Origin: Deltaproteobacteria bacterium IMCC39146
GTDB taxonomy: Bacteria; Desulfobacterota; Desulfuromonadia; Desulfuromonadales; BM103
Assembly (NCBI GenBank): GCA_030005635.1
Contig: JARUHP010000008.1
Span: 1-64,000, forward strand
Length of the DNA stretch: 64,000 nucleotides
Direction: 5' to 3'
The notes beneath the pieces are model-generated. The model was not told the origin of the DNA, did not search any database, and worked only from the letters and a program-made list of their open reading frames with translations. Every line of letters starts with the position of its first letter. Within the stretch, counting starts at the first letter, position 1. Positions 26,741 through 33,955 of this stretch are shown here, one piece after another. The translations under genes and the position numbers were made by a program.

Positions 26741-28036
26741 ATGTCTGATAAGGATCAGTTCACGTTTGAAGATGAGGATGAAAGTCCCGAAAGCAGTGTA
26801 ACGAAGAAGGCAGAACCCCAAGAGCCGGATGCTGGCGGTGGTGAAGTTTTCTTTGATACAGAAGAAGACCTTCCGGGAAACAGCCTCGGCGAGCAGACGC
26901 ACACTGAGGAGTCCGACAAAGGCAGCGAAGAATTTTTCTTCGATACTGAAGATGAGGATTCGGAGCCTGAACAGGAGCTACAGCCTGAACTTGATACAGC
27001 GAAGGACGATGAAGTCAGCTTTTCAGGTAATGAGGATCTCTTTGGCGATAACTTAAATGCCGGGTTCCCTGAAAATGAGGAGGAAATTGACGATCCTGTC
27101 GATTTCGCCCCGGAGCCGCAGGATAAAAGCGGTGCTTCAAGAAGCCGCACTCTGCTGATGGTGTTGCTTCTGGTCATCGTTGTCGCTGGAGGGGCTTATT
27201 ATTTTATGGGCCTGGGCAGTTCGACGCCTTCCGTACCGATAGTACAGATGCCTGTAGAACCGCCGGCGAAAACAGTCGCCGTGCCTCCGCCGCCTCCGCC
27301 GCCTGCGCCAGCCGTTGCCAAGACAGAAGCTAAACCTGCTGCGGCAGCAGTTAAAGCTGCTCCTGTAGAGAAGCCCAAACAAGAACCTGCCAAACTGGCG
27401 CCGACCTCGGTTGCTGTACCGGCACCGGTTCCTGCCCCAGCTGTCACAGAAAAAGTTCCCAAGGCCACCCCTGTCAAGGCTGCAGAGCCTCCGGCCGTTA
27501 AGACAATGGTTGCGACAAAGCCCGTCGAAGTGGAAAAATCAGTGGCCGCACCGAAGCCTGTCGCAATACCTAAGCAGGTCGCGGATGGTGCCTATGCGTT
27601 GGATGCCGGCTCTTATCTTATGAAGTCAAACAGGCAGTCACTGGTTGCAAAGATTGAAAAGCTCGGCTATCAGCCGTTGGTGACTCCTGTCGAAGCTACA
27701 CTGGACATGACACGCCTGAATCTCGGGACCTACAGCAAGGAAGACGTAAAGGCTTCCCTGGCCTTTGCCCGCGAGGTTGAACCTGGCTCCTACAGCGCCC
27801 CTGCCGGTGATGGTTACGTGGTCTATGCCGGTACGTTCCTCAAGACAAATAACCTGGAAAAGGTTAAAAAGCGGTTCCTCGCTGAAGGGATCCAGGTCAA
27901 ATCTGAACCGGTACAAGTCGTCAGAACCTTGAGTCGTGTCCGCTTCGGCAGTTTTGCCAGCAAAGAGGATGCTGCAGAGGCCGCCAGCGCCGTTGCAAAA
28001 GCTGGAGTGATAGCGACTGTTGTAAAAGCCAAGTGA
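26741..28036 (+). CDS. Membrane-anchored SPOR-like protein with acidic repeats
   Basis: A 431-residue bitopic protein. The acidic cytoplasmic part (1-133) contains three similar motifs, EVFFDTEEDLPG, EEFFFDTEDEDS and EVSFSGNEDLFG. One membrane span lies at 137-157. A proline/alanine/lysine-rich periplasmic linker (about 165-275) leads to two C-terminal SPOR-like beta-alpha units (YALDAGSYLMKSN and YVVYAGTFLKTNN). SPOR domains bind denuded septal peptidoglycan, so a division or envelope role is likely. The next gene starts 18 bases downstream. Confidence 0.75.
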   Translation: MSDKDQFTFEDEDESPESSVTKKAEPQEPDAGGGEVFFDTEEDLPGNSLGEQTHTEESDKGSEEFFFDTEDEDSEPEQELQPELDTAKDDEVSFSGNEDLFGDNLNAGFPENEEEIDDPVDFAPEPQDKSGASRSRTLLMVLLLVIVVAGGAYYFMGLGSSTPSVPIVQMPVEPPAKTVAVPPPPPPPAPAVAKTEAKPAAAAVKAAPVEKPKQEPAKLAPTSVAVPAPVPAPAVTEKVPKATPVKAAEPPAVKTMVATKPVEVEKSVAAPKPVAIPKQVADGAYALDAGSYLMKSNRQSLVAKIEKLGYQPLVTPVEATLDMTRLNLGTYSKEDVKASLAFAREVEPGSYSAPAGDGYVVYAGTFLKTNNLEKVKKRFLAEGIQVKSEPVQVVRTLSRVRFGSFASKEDAAEAASAVAKAGVIATVVKAK

Positions 28037-28053
28037 TGGAGTTGTCTTGATTT

Positions 28054-29100
28054 ATGTCACAACCTGAATCCAGTACCGTGCGTTTAAAAGTCTCTCCTGA
28101 GGTGGCACGGATTGTCAAACCGGGGGCCCCCCGCGATGCCCAACTAGCGGCAGCGCGGGGGGCTCTCCCCCTTGCAGGGAAAGACCTCCTTACCGTTCTC
28201 TTCTTCCTTTGTCGTGGCAGTGACGCAGAAATCAAGAAATCAGCAGTCAAGACTTTACGCGAGCTTCCGGCGACGATCTTGTCTCCGCTATGTAAAGATG
28301 AGAGCCTGCACCCGCAGTTACTTGAATTAATGGTAAGAGCCAGGATGGCTGATGGTGATTTAATGGGAGCTGTCATCATGCACCCTGCTGTCACTGTGAA
28401 AACCCTGCATTACCTAGCTCAAAAGGCTGGTCCCGAGGTGTTAGAGCGCTTGGCTGGTCATCAGAACATGCTTCATGAGAACCCTGAGATCGTTGCGGCG
28501 GTCATTGCCAATCCTGCAGCAGAAAAGGCGTTAAAATTCAAGCTGGGCTGGCAGGATCCGGAAGAAATCAGAAAGCAGGAACCGCCTCAGGAGGATTCTG
28601 AGGGAGATGAAAAGGTTGACGGTGAAGACCGTAGTCAGACCGAGATCGAGGCCATGATGGAAGAGGCCGATCGCGAAGGCATGTCGAAATATCAGATTGC
28701 CATGGATCTTACGGTTTCTGAAAAAATCAAGATGGGGCTGACTGGTGACAAGGAATGGCGCTCCATCATGATGAAACAATCGAACAAGCTGATTCAGGGA
28801 GCTGTTATGAAAAATCCCAGGATCAGCGATGGTGAGGTCCTCATGGTGGCCAAGGCGAAGACTTCCAGCGATGATTTGATTCGCATCATTCTTCTCAATA
28901 AAGATTGGGTGAAGAATTACGAAATTAAAAAAGCCTTGTTGGCGCATCCCAAAACACCGCCACCGAAAGCTCTGCGATTTGTCAGTTTTCTGACCATGAA
29001 AGACATTAAGGAGCTGGCGAAAAGTAGACAACTCTCTAACATAATAGCAAATGCAATTCGTAAAGAATTGGCTTTTCGAATCAAGAAATCTGGCGGATAA
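28054..29100 (+). CDS. Helical-repeat protein of unknown function
   Basis: I do not recognise this 348-residue protein. It has no signal or membrane span. Recurrent units around HPAVTVKTLHYLAQKAG, NPEIVAAVIANPAAEKAL and NPRISDGEVLMVAKAKTS suggest HEAT- or LRV-like helical repeats. Residues about 175-205 are a strongly acidic linker. It sits in a run of four closely spaced genes; its stop abuts the MOSC gene start with no gap. The start is set by the ATG after GGAG at 28039. Confidence 0.7.
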   Translation: MSQPESSTVRLKVSPEVARIVKPGAPRDAQLAAARGALPLAGKDLLTVLFFLCRGSDAEIKKSAVKTLRELPATILSPLCKDESLHPQLLELMVRARMADGDLMGAVIMHPAVTVKTLHYLAQKAGPEVLERLAGHQNMLHENPEIVAAVIANPAAEKALKFKLGWQDPEEIRKQEPPQEDSEGDEKVDGEDRSQTEIEAMMEEADREGMSKYQIAMDLTVSEKIKMGLTGDKEWRSIMMKQSNKLIQGAVMKNPRISDGEVLMVAKAKTSSDDLIRIILLNKDWVKNYEIKKALLAHPKTPPPKALRFVSFLTMKDIKELAKSRQLSNIIANAIRKELAFRIKKSGG

Positions 29101-29571
29101 ATGAAAAAAATAAGTCAACAGATCGTTGCTGTCTGTACCAGCAAGAAAAAAGGTGAACGCAAAACCGATGTTGGACAGGCAGAGTTACAGGAAGGCTTTG
29201 GCATGGTCGGTGACGCTCACGGTGGCGATTGGCATCGTCAGGTCAGTCTGCTGGCGATTGAGAGCATCGATAAAATGCGAGGGGCAGGGCTCGATGTGGG
29301 GCCCGGTGATTTTGCCGAGAACCTGACAACCCAGGGGGTGAACCTCTATACCCTGCCGGTTGGAACTCGCTTGCGTGTCGGTGCTTCCGTCTTGCTGGAA
29401 ATGACTCAGATTGGCAAGGAATGCCATGATCGCTGTGCCATCTATCATCAGGCCGGTGATTGTGTCATGCCGAGAGAAGGTGTCTTTGCCATTGTTGTTA
29501 ACGGCGGTCCGGTGAAGACTGGCGATAGCCTGGAAATTCTGGGACCGGTTGGCAAGCAGGAGGGTCAATGA
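29101..29571 (+). CDS. MOSC domain protein
   Basis: A 156-residue protein consisting of one MOSC domain, the beta fold found at the end of molybdenum cofactor sulfurases. The candidate catalytic cysteine is in GKECHDRCAIY, and GVFAIVVNGGPVKTGD closes the domain. Single-domain MOSC proteins are thought to handle sulfur or metal-sulfur transfer for molybdenum cofactor enzymes. The start directly follows the previous stop and the end overlaps the mogA-like gene by four bases, supporting a cofactor role. Confidence 0.88.
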   Translation: MKKISQQIVAVCTSKKKGERKTDVGQAELQEGFGMVGDAHGGDWHRQVSLLAIESIDKMRGAGLDVGPGDFAENLTTQGVNLYTLPVGTRLRVGASVLLEMTQIGKECHDRCAIYHQAGDCVMPREGVFAIVVNGGPVKTGDSLEILGPVGKQEGQ

Positions 29572-30065
29572 GTGCGCATAGGCCCTTTCAAATCGGGGTT
29601 TTAACCCTGTCTGACAAGGGCTCGCGAGGTCTGCGTGTTGACGAGAGCGGGCCTGTGGTTGAAGAGCTGCTGGCTCCTGTCGGCGAAGTGGTTCATGTTG
29701 TCATTCTACCTGATGATCTTGAATCGATTGTTGCTCTGCTGATTGCATGGACGGATCAGGAAAAATTAGATCTTATCGTAACCACCGGCGGCACAGGCTT
29801 GAGCCCCAGGGATGTGACCCCTCAGGCAACCTTGCAGGCGATTGATTACGAAATCCCGGGAATGGCGGAAGCGATGCGTATGAAAAGTCTGCAGAAGACA
29901 CCTCATGCCATGGTTTCTCGAGCCGTTGTCGGTGTCCGCAAACAGACAATGATTATCAATCTGCCGGGGAGCCCCAAGGCGGCAAGGGAGAATCTGGACG
30001 TCTTGTTGCCGGCGTTGCCCCATGCCATAGCTAAGTTGGCCGGCGATCCTTCTGATTGTGCCTGA
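29568..30065 (+). CDS. mog: Molybdopterin adenylyltransferase (MogA/MoaB family)
   Basis: A 165-residue protein that activates molybdopterin by adenylation before metal insertion. The MoCF signature TTGGTGLSPRDVTPQA is complete, and the second motif INLPGSPKAARENL is present. It overlaps the MOSC gene by ATGA, so the pair is probably co-translated. MoaB and MogA cannot be separated surely from sequence inspection; MogA fits the adenylyltransferase motifs. Confidence 0.9.
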   Translation: MSAHRPFQIGVLTLSDKGSRGLRVDESGPVVEELLAPVGEVVHVVILPDDLESIVALLIAWTDQEKLDLIVTTGGTGLSPRDVTPQATLQAIDYEIPGMAEAMRMKSLQKTPHAMVSRAVVGVRKQTMIINLPGSPKAARENLDVLLPALPHAIAKLAGDPSDCA

Positions 30066-30069
30066 AAAG

Positions 30070-30146
30070 GGCAGGCTGGAGACTGGGGGCTGGATTAAGG
30101 CTTAGTGCCTTTGCAAGCCCCCAGTCTCCAGACTCCAGACCCTGCC
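30070..30146. terminator. Bidirectional hairpin between convergent genes
   Basis: CTGGAGACTGGGGGCT (30076-30091) and AGCCCCCAGTCTCCAG (30116-30131) are a perfect 16-bp inverted repeat with a 24-base loop. It separates the mog gene from the convergent ZIP gene and probably ends both. A similar but degraded repeat (AGGCTGGAAACTGG ... CTAGCCCCTAGTCCCC) lies at 49555-49603. Confidence 0.6.
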
Positions 30147-30147
30147 T

Positions 30148-30921
30148 TTAGTGTGCAAGAAAGCCTGCTGTCCAGGCGAACAAAATGCCGCCACAGAGTG
30201 CAAGCGTGGCTGAGAAACCGCGACTGCGATGAGATTCAGGGATCAGGTCGGAGGCCGCAATATAGATGAAGGAGCCGCCTGCTGTTGCAAGCAGGGCGCC
30301 GAGGACTGATTGGGATAGATTGTTGACCAGTGCAAAGGTCAGGATCGCTGCGCCAGGTGTTGCCAGGGCAACAAATGAGGTCAGTTGAATGGCCTTTTTG
30401 CGGTGCCAGCCGTAGTGCAGAAGGATTGCAATCATGGCAATCCCTTCAGGAACTTCGTGGGCGATCACGCCAAGAGCCGCCAGTAATCCAAGATCGTGAC
30501 TGACCTCAAAGCCGGTACCGATAATCATGCCATCGATCACCGAATGCAGGCCCATGCCGATAAAGGCAACCCAACCCATTGGGTGAGGGCGGGTGCACCC
30601 GTCACCATGGCAATCGGCGACCTCCAGATTGACATGATGCTGCTCTTCATGGCCGGCATGGATCAACAGGTGGTGTTCAAAGAAGTAGAAGAGCACGAAG
30701 GCCAGCAGAATAAAGAGAGGGGCTTTTACGGTCATCTCCATGGCTTCCGGGAGGATGTGTAAAACTCCGACACCGAGCAGAACACCGGCCGAGAAGGAAA
30801 CCAGAGACGAAGAATGACGACGGCTCCAATTCTCTTTGAGAAGAACCAGAGACATTCCGGCAAAGGTTGCGGCGCCCGCAAAACTTCCGGCAAAGAGTAC
30901 GTTCCACCATTGTTCAGACAT
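30148..30921 (-). CDS. ZIP family divalent metal transporter
   Basis: A 257-residue membrane protein with about eight spans. The ZIP signature is in spans IV and V: HSVIDGMIIGTGFE and HEVPEGIAMIAILLHYG, which hold the histidine/glutamate metal site. A histidine-rich cytoplasmic loop (HHLLIHAGHEEQHHVN) could gather metal. Zinc, iron or manganese are possible substrates. It faces away from the cytochrome locus. The start has GGAGA 7 bases upstream. Confidence 0.92.
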   Translation of the reverse strand: MSEQWWNVLFAGSFAGAATFAGMSLVLLKENWSRRHSSSLVSFSAGVLLGVGVLHILPEAMEMTVKAPLFILLAFVLFYFFEHHLLIHAGHEEQHHVNLEVADCHGDGCTRPHPMGWVAFIGMGLHSVIDGMIIGTGFEVSHDLGLLAALGVIAHEVPEGIAMIAILLHYGWHRKKAIQLTSFVALATPGAAILTFALVNNLSQSVLGALLATAGGSFIYIAASDLIPESHRSRGFSATLALCGGILFAWTAGFLAH

Positions 30922-31046
30922 TCAGTGTCTCCAGTAGGGTATGTTTTAAAGGTAAGCGGGAGTCACCCCCGCTTTTAGATAGTGCAGTATAGAGTCGAAG
31001 TAGGATAAGGGCAAGAGTCCTGATATGACTAAAATGATTCGTCTGC

Positions 31047-31109
31047 GAAGAGCTTATTACGGAGAAGAACAAGAAGATCCTGTTGGTTGATGACATTGAT
31101 TTTTTTTAG
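31047..31109 (+). pseudogene. Possible remnant of a receiver-domain N terminus
   Basis: In one frame the DNA reads EELITEKNKKILLVDDIDFF and then stops in a run of eight T. KKILLVDDxDF is the typical first strand and acidic pair of a response-regulator receiver. No start codon or continuation is present, so it would be a fragment. The match is short and could be chance. The rest of the gap 30922-31466 has no gene; it contains the regulatory dyad listed separately. Confidence 0.3.
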
Positions 31110-31246
31110 GCTTGTGCGCCTGTTTTTCAGGTGCTTGTGCGACCATTCGCGACCCTCTCACTACGTTAGTCCTTCTGAACAATTCAACAAAGTAAAACCT
31201 CTTTTGATAAGCTTTCTTTCCCCACCACAAAAATCGATAAAATAGT

Positions 31247-31262
31247 TTTGACTTAGGTCAAA
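31247..31262. promoter_or_regulatory. CRP/FNR-type operator upstream of the first octaheme cytochrome
   Basis: TTTGAC (31247-31252), a four-base spacer TTAG, and GTCAAA (31257-31262) form a perfect dyad. The 6-4-6 layout is that of CRP/FNR-superfamily sites, and TTGAC/GTCAA half-sites resemble those reported for the nitrosative-stress regulator HcpR. It lies 204 bases before the cytochrome start. Candidate -10 elements TATAGT (31299-31304) and TATAGA (31305-31310) follow. The regulator itself is not in the window. Confidence 0.6.
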
Positions 31263-31466
31263 GATATATAGCTGAGGCTGTTCTAACTTAACCACAGTTA
31301 TAGTTATAGATAAGGCCATGCTCTCGTCTTGACAGTCTCTATTAACCTGTTTTAGTTGTTTGGCAAGGGTTGATAGTTGGCTGCTTGTCAGCGGCCGTTT
31401 ATGTTTTTTTGCGGTATCCAATCTTTTATATGGGTTTTTTCTCACTCTAACCGATGGAGGTGTTTC

Positions 31467-33068
31467 ATGAACAATATCAAGCTTACATCTATCTTGCTGT
31501 CTATGACTCTGGCCGTACTGCTCTGTAGCAGTGCTTTTGCGGCCGTTGACGTCGACAAAGAGACAAAGCAATGTATTGACTGCCATCTCGCTGAAGGGAT
31601 GGCACCAAGAATGATCCAAATGTGGGAAGAATCAAAGCACGCGGAAAACGGTGTTGGCTGTCTTTCCTGTCACCAGGCTGAAAAGGACGACTTTGATGCC
31701 TTTGAGCATAACGGCTTCACCGTCGGCCTCTACCCGACACCGAAAGACTGCTCCGTGTGTCACGAGAAAGAAGTCATCGAGCACACTAAATCGAAGCATG
31801 CTTATCAGTTCTGGCTCTATGCGCCGGCTGACCGCGCAATCTTTGAGCCGATTGTTGGCACCAAGCAAGGTTGTGAAGCTTGTCACAACATCTCCAACCC
31901 GTGGCCAGACGGCTCGGTTGGCGAGTGTGATGCGTGCCATCCGAAGCACAGCTTCTCTATTGAGGTTGCCCGTGAGCCGCAAACCTGTGGCGAGTGCCAT
32001 CTTGGTCCTGATCATCCACATATCGAAATCTACAATGAGTCAAAGCATGGCAACATCTTTGCTGCAGAAGGCGATAAATGGGACCTCTCCTATCGCTCGG
32101 AAGATCAGAAGAATATTCCGATTGAAGCCCCTGTTTGTACCACTTGCCATATGGACGCTGCCGGTGAACTGAAGTCGACCCATAACGTCTCTGAGCGTCT
32201 TGGCTGGGAATCTCAGGCGCCATGGTCCTATCGCACAGTCTGGTTCGAAGAAGAGCTGGGCAGCTGGCAGGAAAAAAACCAGAGGATGCAGGATGTCTGT
32301 GCAAATTGCCATGCTCCGACTTTCATCAAAGATCATTTCCTCGCCTATGATCTGGTCAATCTGCAGTACAACGAAATGCGTCGCGAGTTTCTCAAGTGGG
32401 TTAAGCTCTATGTTGAAAGAGGTCTGATCAAGCCACTCAAAGAAACCTTTAACGACGGCAAGGAAAGACCGCAATCGCAACTGGTCATCAACGCTGGATG
32501 GTACACTACCGCTTCGCACTTGATGTACAACGGTTGGCATCATGAAGGACGTCGCTTCCGTCACGGTGCCGCCATGGGTGGTGCAGACTATGTCCAGTGG
32601 CACGGTGTCTGGGAACTGCAACATGATATGCAGGAAATGATTGCCTGGGGCGCTGAGCATGGCGTCGAGGAAGCCAAGAAGATTTACGAAGCTGATACGC
32701 CGGCGAAATTCTTCCCCTACAAGCTCTACGATTTTCCGGGCGGTGTCTATGGCATCTCCACAAAAGAGCCGCAGGCCGTCAACACAGCCCAACAGTACAT
32801 TCCCGACTACTGGGAGAAGGTTAAAGCCAACGTAGAACAGGCGTATAAGAAGGGTTTCCTCACCGAGGTTGCCTGGAACCGCTGGATGGAGCGCTACAAC
32901 AACAAGGATCATTACGATGGATCCAAGTACGGTTCTCATCCACTCCATGCGCCTTATGAAGAACGCAAAGTCAAGGAGCTGAATCTGAAAGACCCGAATT
33001 CACCCTTGAGTCAGGCCATCAAGATCGGCCTGCCGTCACCAACCCCTGCTGAAGAGAAGATCAAGTAA
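31467..33068 (+). CDS. Octaheme cytochrome c, hydroxylamine oxidoreductase (HAO) family, paralogue 1
   Basis: A 533-residue exported protein with a signal peptide ending near residue 26. Eight CxxCH heme sites are at Cys36, 65, 95, 136, 154, 174, 224 and 278, followed by a helical C-terminal domain containing WHHEGRRFRHGAAMGGADY. Spacing and the CHLGPDHPHIEIYNESKHG segment place it in the HAO family. In non-nitrifiers such proteins mostly reduce nitrite or hydroxylamine. The tyrosine that cross-links the catalytic heme in nitrifier HAO could not be assigned without an alignment. The ATG at 31467 follows TGGAGG. A terminator follows, and a paralogue lies 0.9 kb downstream. Confidence 0.93.
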   Translation: MNNIKLTSILLSMTLAVLLCSSAFAAVDVDKETKQCIDCHLAEGMAPRMIQMWEESKHAENGVGCLSCHQAEKDDFDAFEHNGFTVGLYPTPKDCSVCHEKEVIEHTKSKHAYQFWLYAPADRAIFEPIVGTKQGCEACHNISNPWPDGSVGECDACHPKHSFSIEVAREPQTCGECHLGPDHPHIEIYNESKHGNIFAAEGDKWDLSYRSEDQKNIPIEAPVCTTCHMDAAGELKSTHNVSERLGWESQAPWSYRTVWFEEELGSWQEKNQRMQDVCANCHAPTFIKDHFLAYDLVNLQYNEMRREFLKWVKLYVERGLIKPLKETFNDGKERPQSQLVINAGWYTTASHLMYNGWHHEGRRFRHGAAMGGADYVQWHGVWELQHDMQEMIAWGAEHGVEEAKKIYEADTPAKFFPYKLYDFPGGVYGISTKEPQAVNTAQQYIPDYWEKVKANVEQAYKKGFLTEVAWNRWMERYNNKDHYDGSKYGSHPLHAPYEERKVKELNLKDPNSPLSQAIKIGLPSPTPAEEKIK

Positions 33069-33092
33069 ATAGCAGGACGTTCAAAGACACAG

Positions 33093-33118
33093 CGCGGGAG
33101 AGTTTCGGCTCTCCCGCG
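33093..33118 (+). terminator. Terminator after octaheme cytochrome 1
   Basis: CGCGGGAGAG pairs with CTCTCCCGCG over TTTCGG, then TTATTT. The hairpin lies 25 bases past the stop. Confidence 0.8.
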
Positions 33119-33172
33119 TTATTTATCTGTAAAGGGAAATCAGTTTGATCCACGAATGGGAGTTCAGGTTGT

Positions 33173-33688
33173 ATGATGAAAAAAATGCTAGGCGTAATAC
33201 TGGTTTTGCTAACAACTTTTGTTTTTTCTGCTGTAGCTTATTCCTCCAACGAAGAAACTGTCGCTAGTCTTGATGATGAGAATATATCCGTTGAGACGTT
33301 GGTAACCTATGTACAAGATGTTGCCGGTGATAAATACAAGTCGTGGCTAGGCGACAAGGATGGTTTGCGAAAACTGGCTGATTTTTACATTAATCGGACA
33401 CTCCTGCTTGAATATGCCAGAAAGACCGTGAACAAGAAGGATGCCATTGTTACGAATCACAACGCTCGTAGAGTTGATGAAGATGTCATGTACCTTACGA
33501 CACTGCTCAAAAAAGAGGTGCAGGACAAGGTCAATGTTTCGGCTGAAGATGTCGATTCCTATATGAAAAAGAATAAGATCGTTGCCGAAAAACAGGCCAG
33601 ACAGGAAATTGAGTTTGACCTGAAGAACAAATTGATGGGAGCCTTGGTCGAAAACGTCCGAGCCGGGCATGAAATCAAGTATTTTTAG
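33173..33688 (+). CDS. SurA/PpiC-type periplasmic chaperone-like protein without PPIase domain
   Basis: A 171-residue exported protein with a signal peptide (about 1-23). The mature part, VASLDDENISVETLVTYV ... LADFYINRTLLLEYARK, resembles the N-terminal chaperone domain of SurA- and PrsA-type foldases; the rest is helical. A parvulin PPIase domain is absent. Its position between two octaheme cytochrome genes suggests that it helps fold or assemble them, which is inference. It has its own terminator and is separated from the upstream gene by another. Start codons at 33173 and 33176 are both possible. Confidence 0.65.
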   Translation: MMKKMLGVILVLLTTFVFSAVAYSSNEETVASLDDENISVETLVTYVQDVAGDKYKSWLGDKDGLRKLADFYINRTLLLEYARKTVNKKDAIVTNHNARRVDEDVMYLTTLLKKEVQDKVNVSAEDVDSYMKKNKIVAEKQARQEIEFDLKNKLMGALVENVRAGHEIKYF

Positions 33689-33714
33689 TCAACAAGAGCA
33701 TATTGAAAGCGTGA

Positions 33715-33752
33715 TAAGAGCCGGGCAGTGAAAACTGTCCGGCTCTTTTTTC
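33715..33752 (+). terminator. Terminator after the chaperone-like gene
   Basis: AAGAGCCGGGCAGT pairs with ACTGTCCGGCTCTT over a GAAA loop with one mismatch, followed by T-rich sequence. Confidence 0.88.
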
Positions 33753-33765
33753 TTCCTTGTTCTGT

Positions 33766-33781
33766 CCTGACTTACGTCTAG
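33766..33781. promoter_or_regulatory. Degenerate CRP/FNR-type dyad before cytochrome 2
   Basis: CCTGACTTACGTCTAG aligns with the perfect site at 31247-31262: the core TGACTTA-GTC is kept at 10 of 16 positions. It lies 175 bases before the second octaheme gene, a similar distance to the first. It may be a weaker site for the same regulator. Confidence 0.35.
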
Positions 33782-33955
33782 AATTTATAGCCCTGTCGAA
33801 TATTTATGAAGTATGCAGCCAACAACTTGAGAAAAGTTTCATTTCGGCTATCGTTTAACTCTTCTTTAATCTACGTTCGTGATGCTTTGGTTTGTTGGTG
33901 AGTTGTTTTTTGAAGGCCATTTATGGCCATCTATCCAAGCTGGGGAGGTTTAAGC

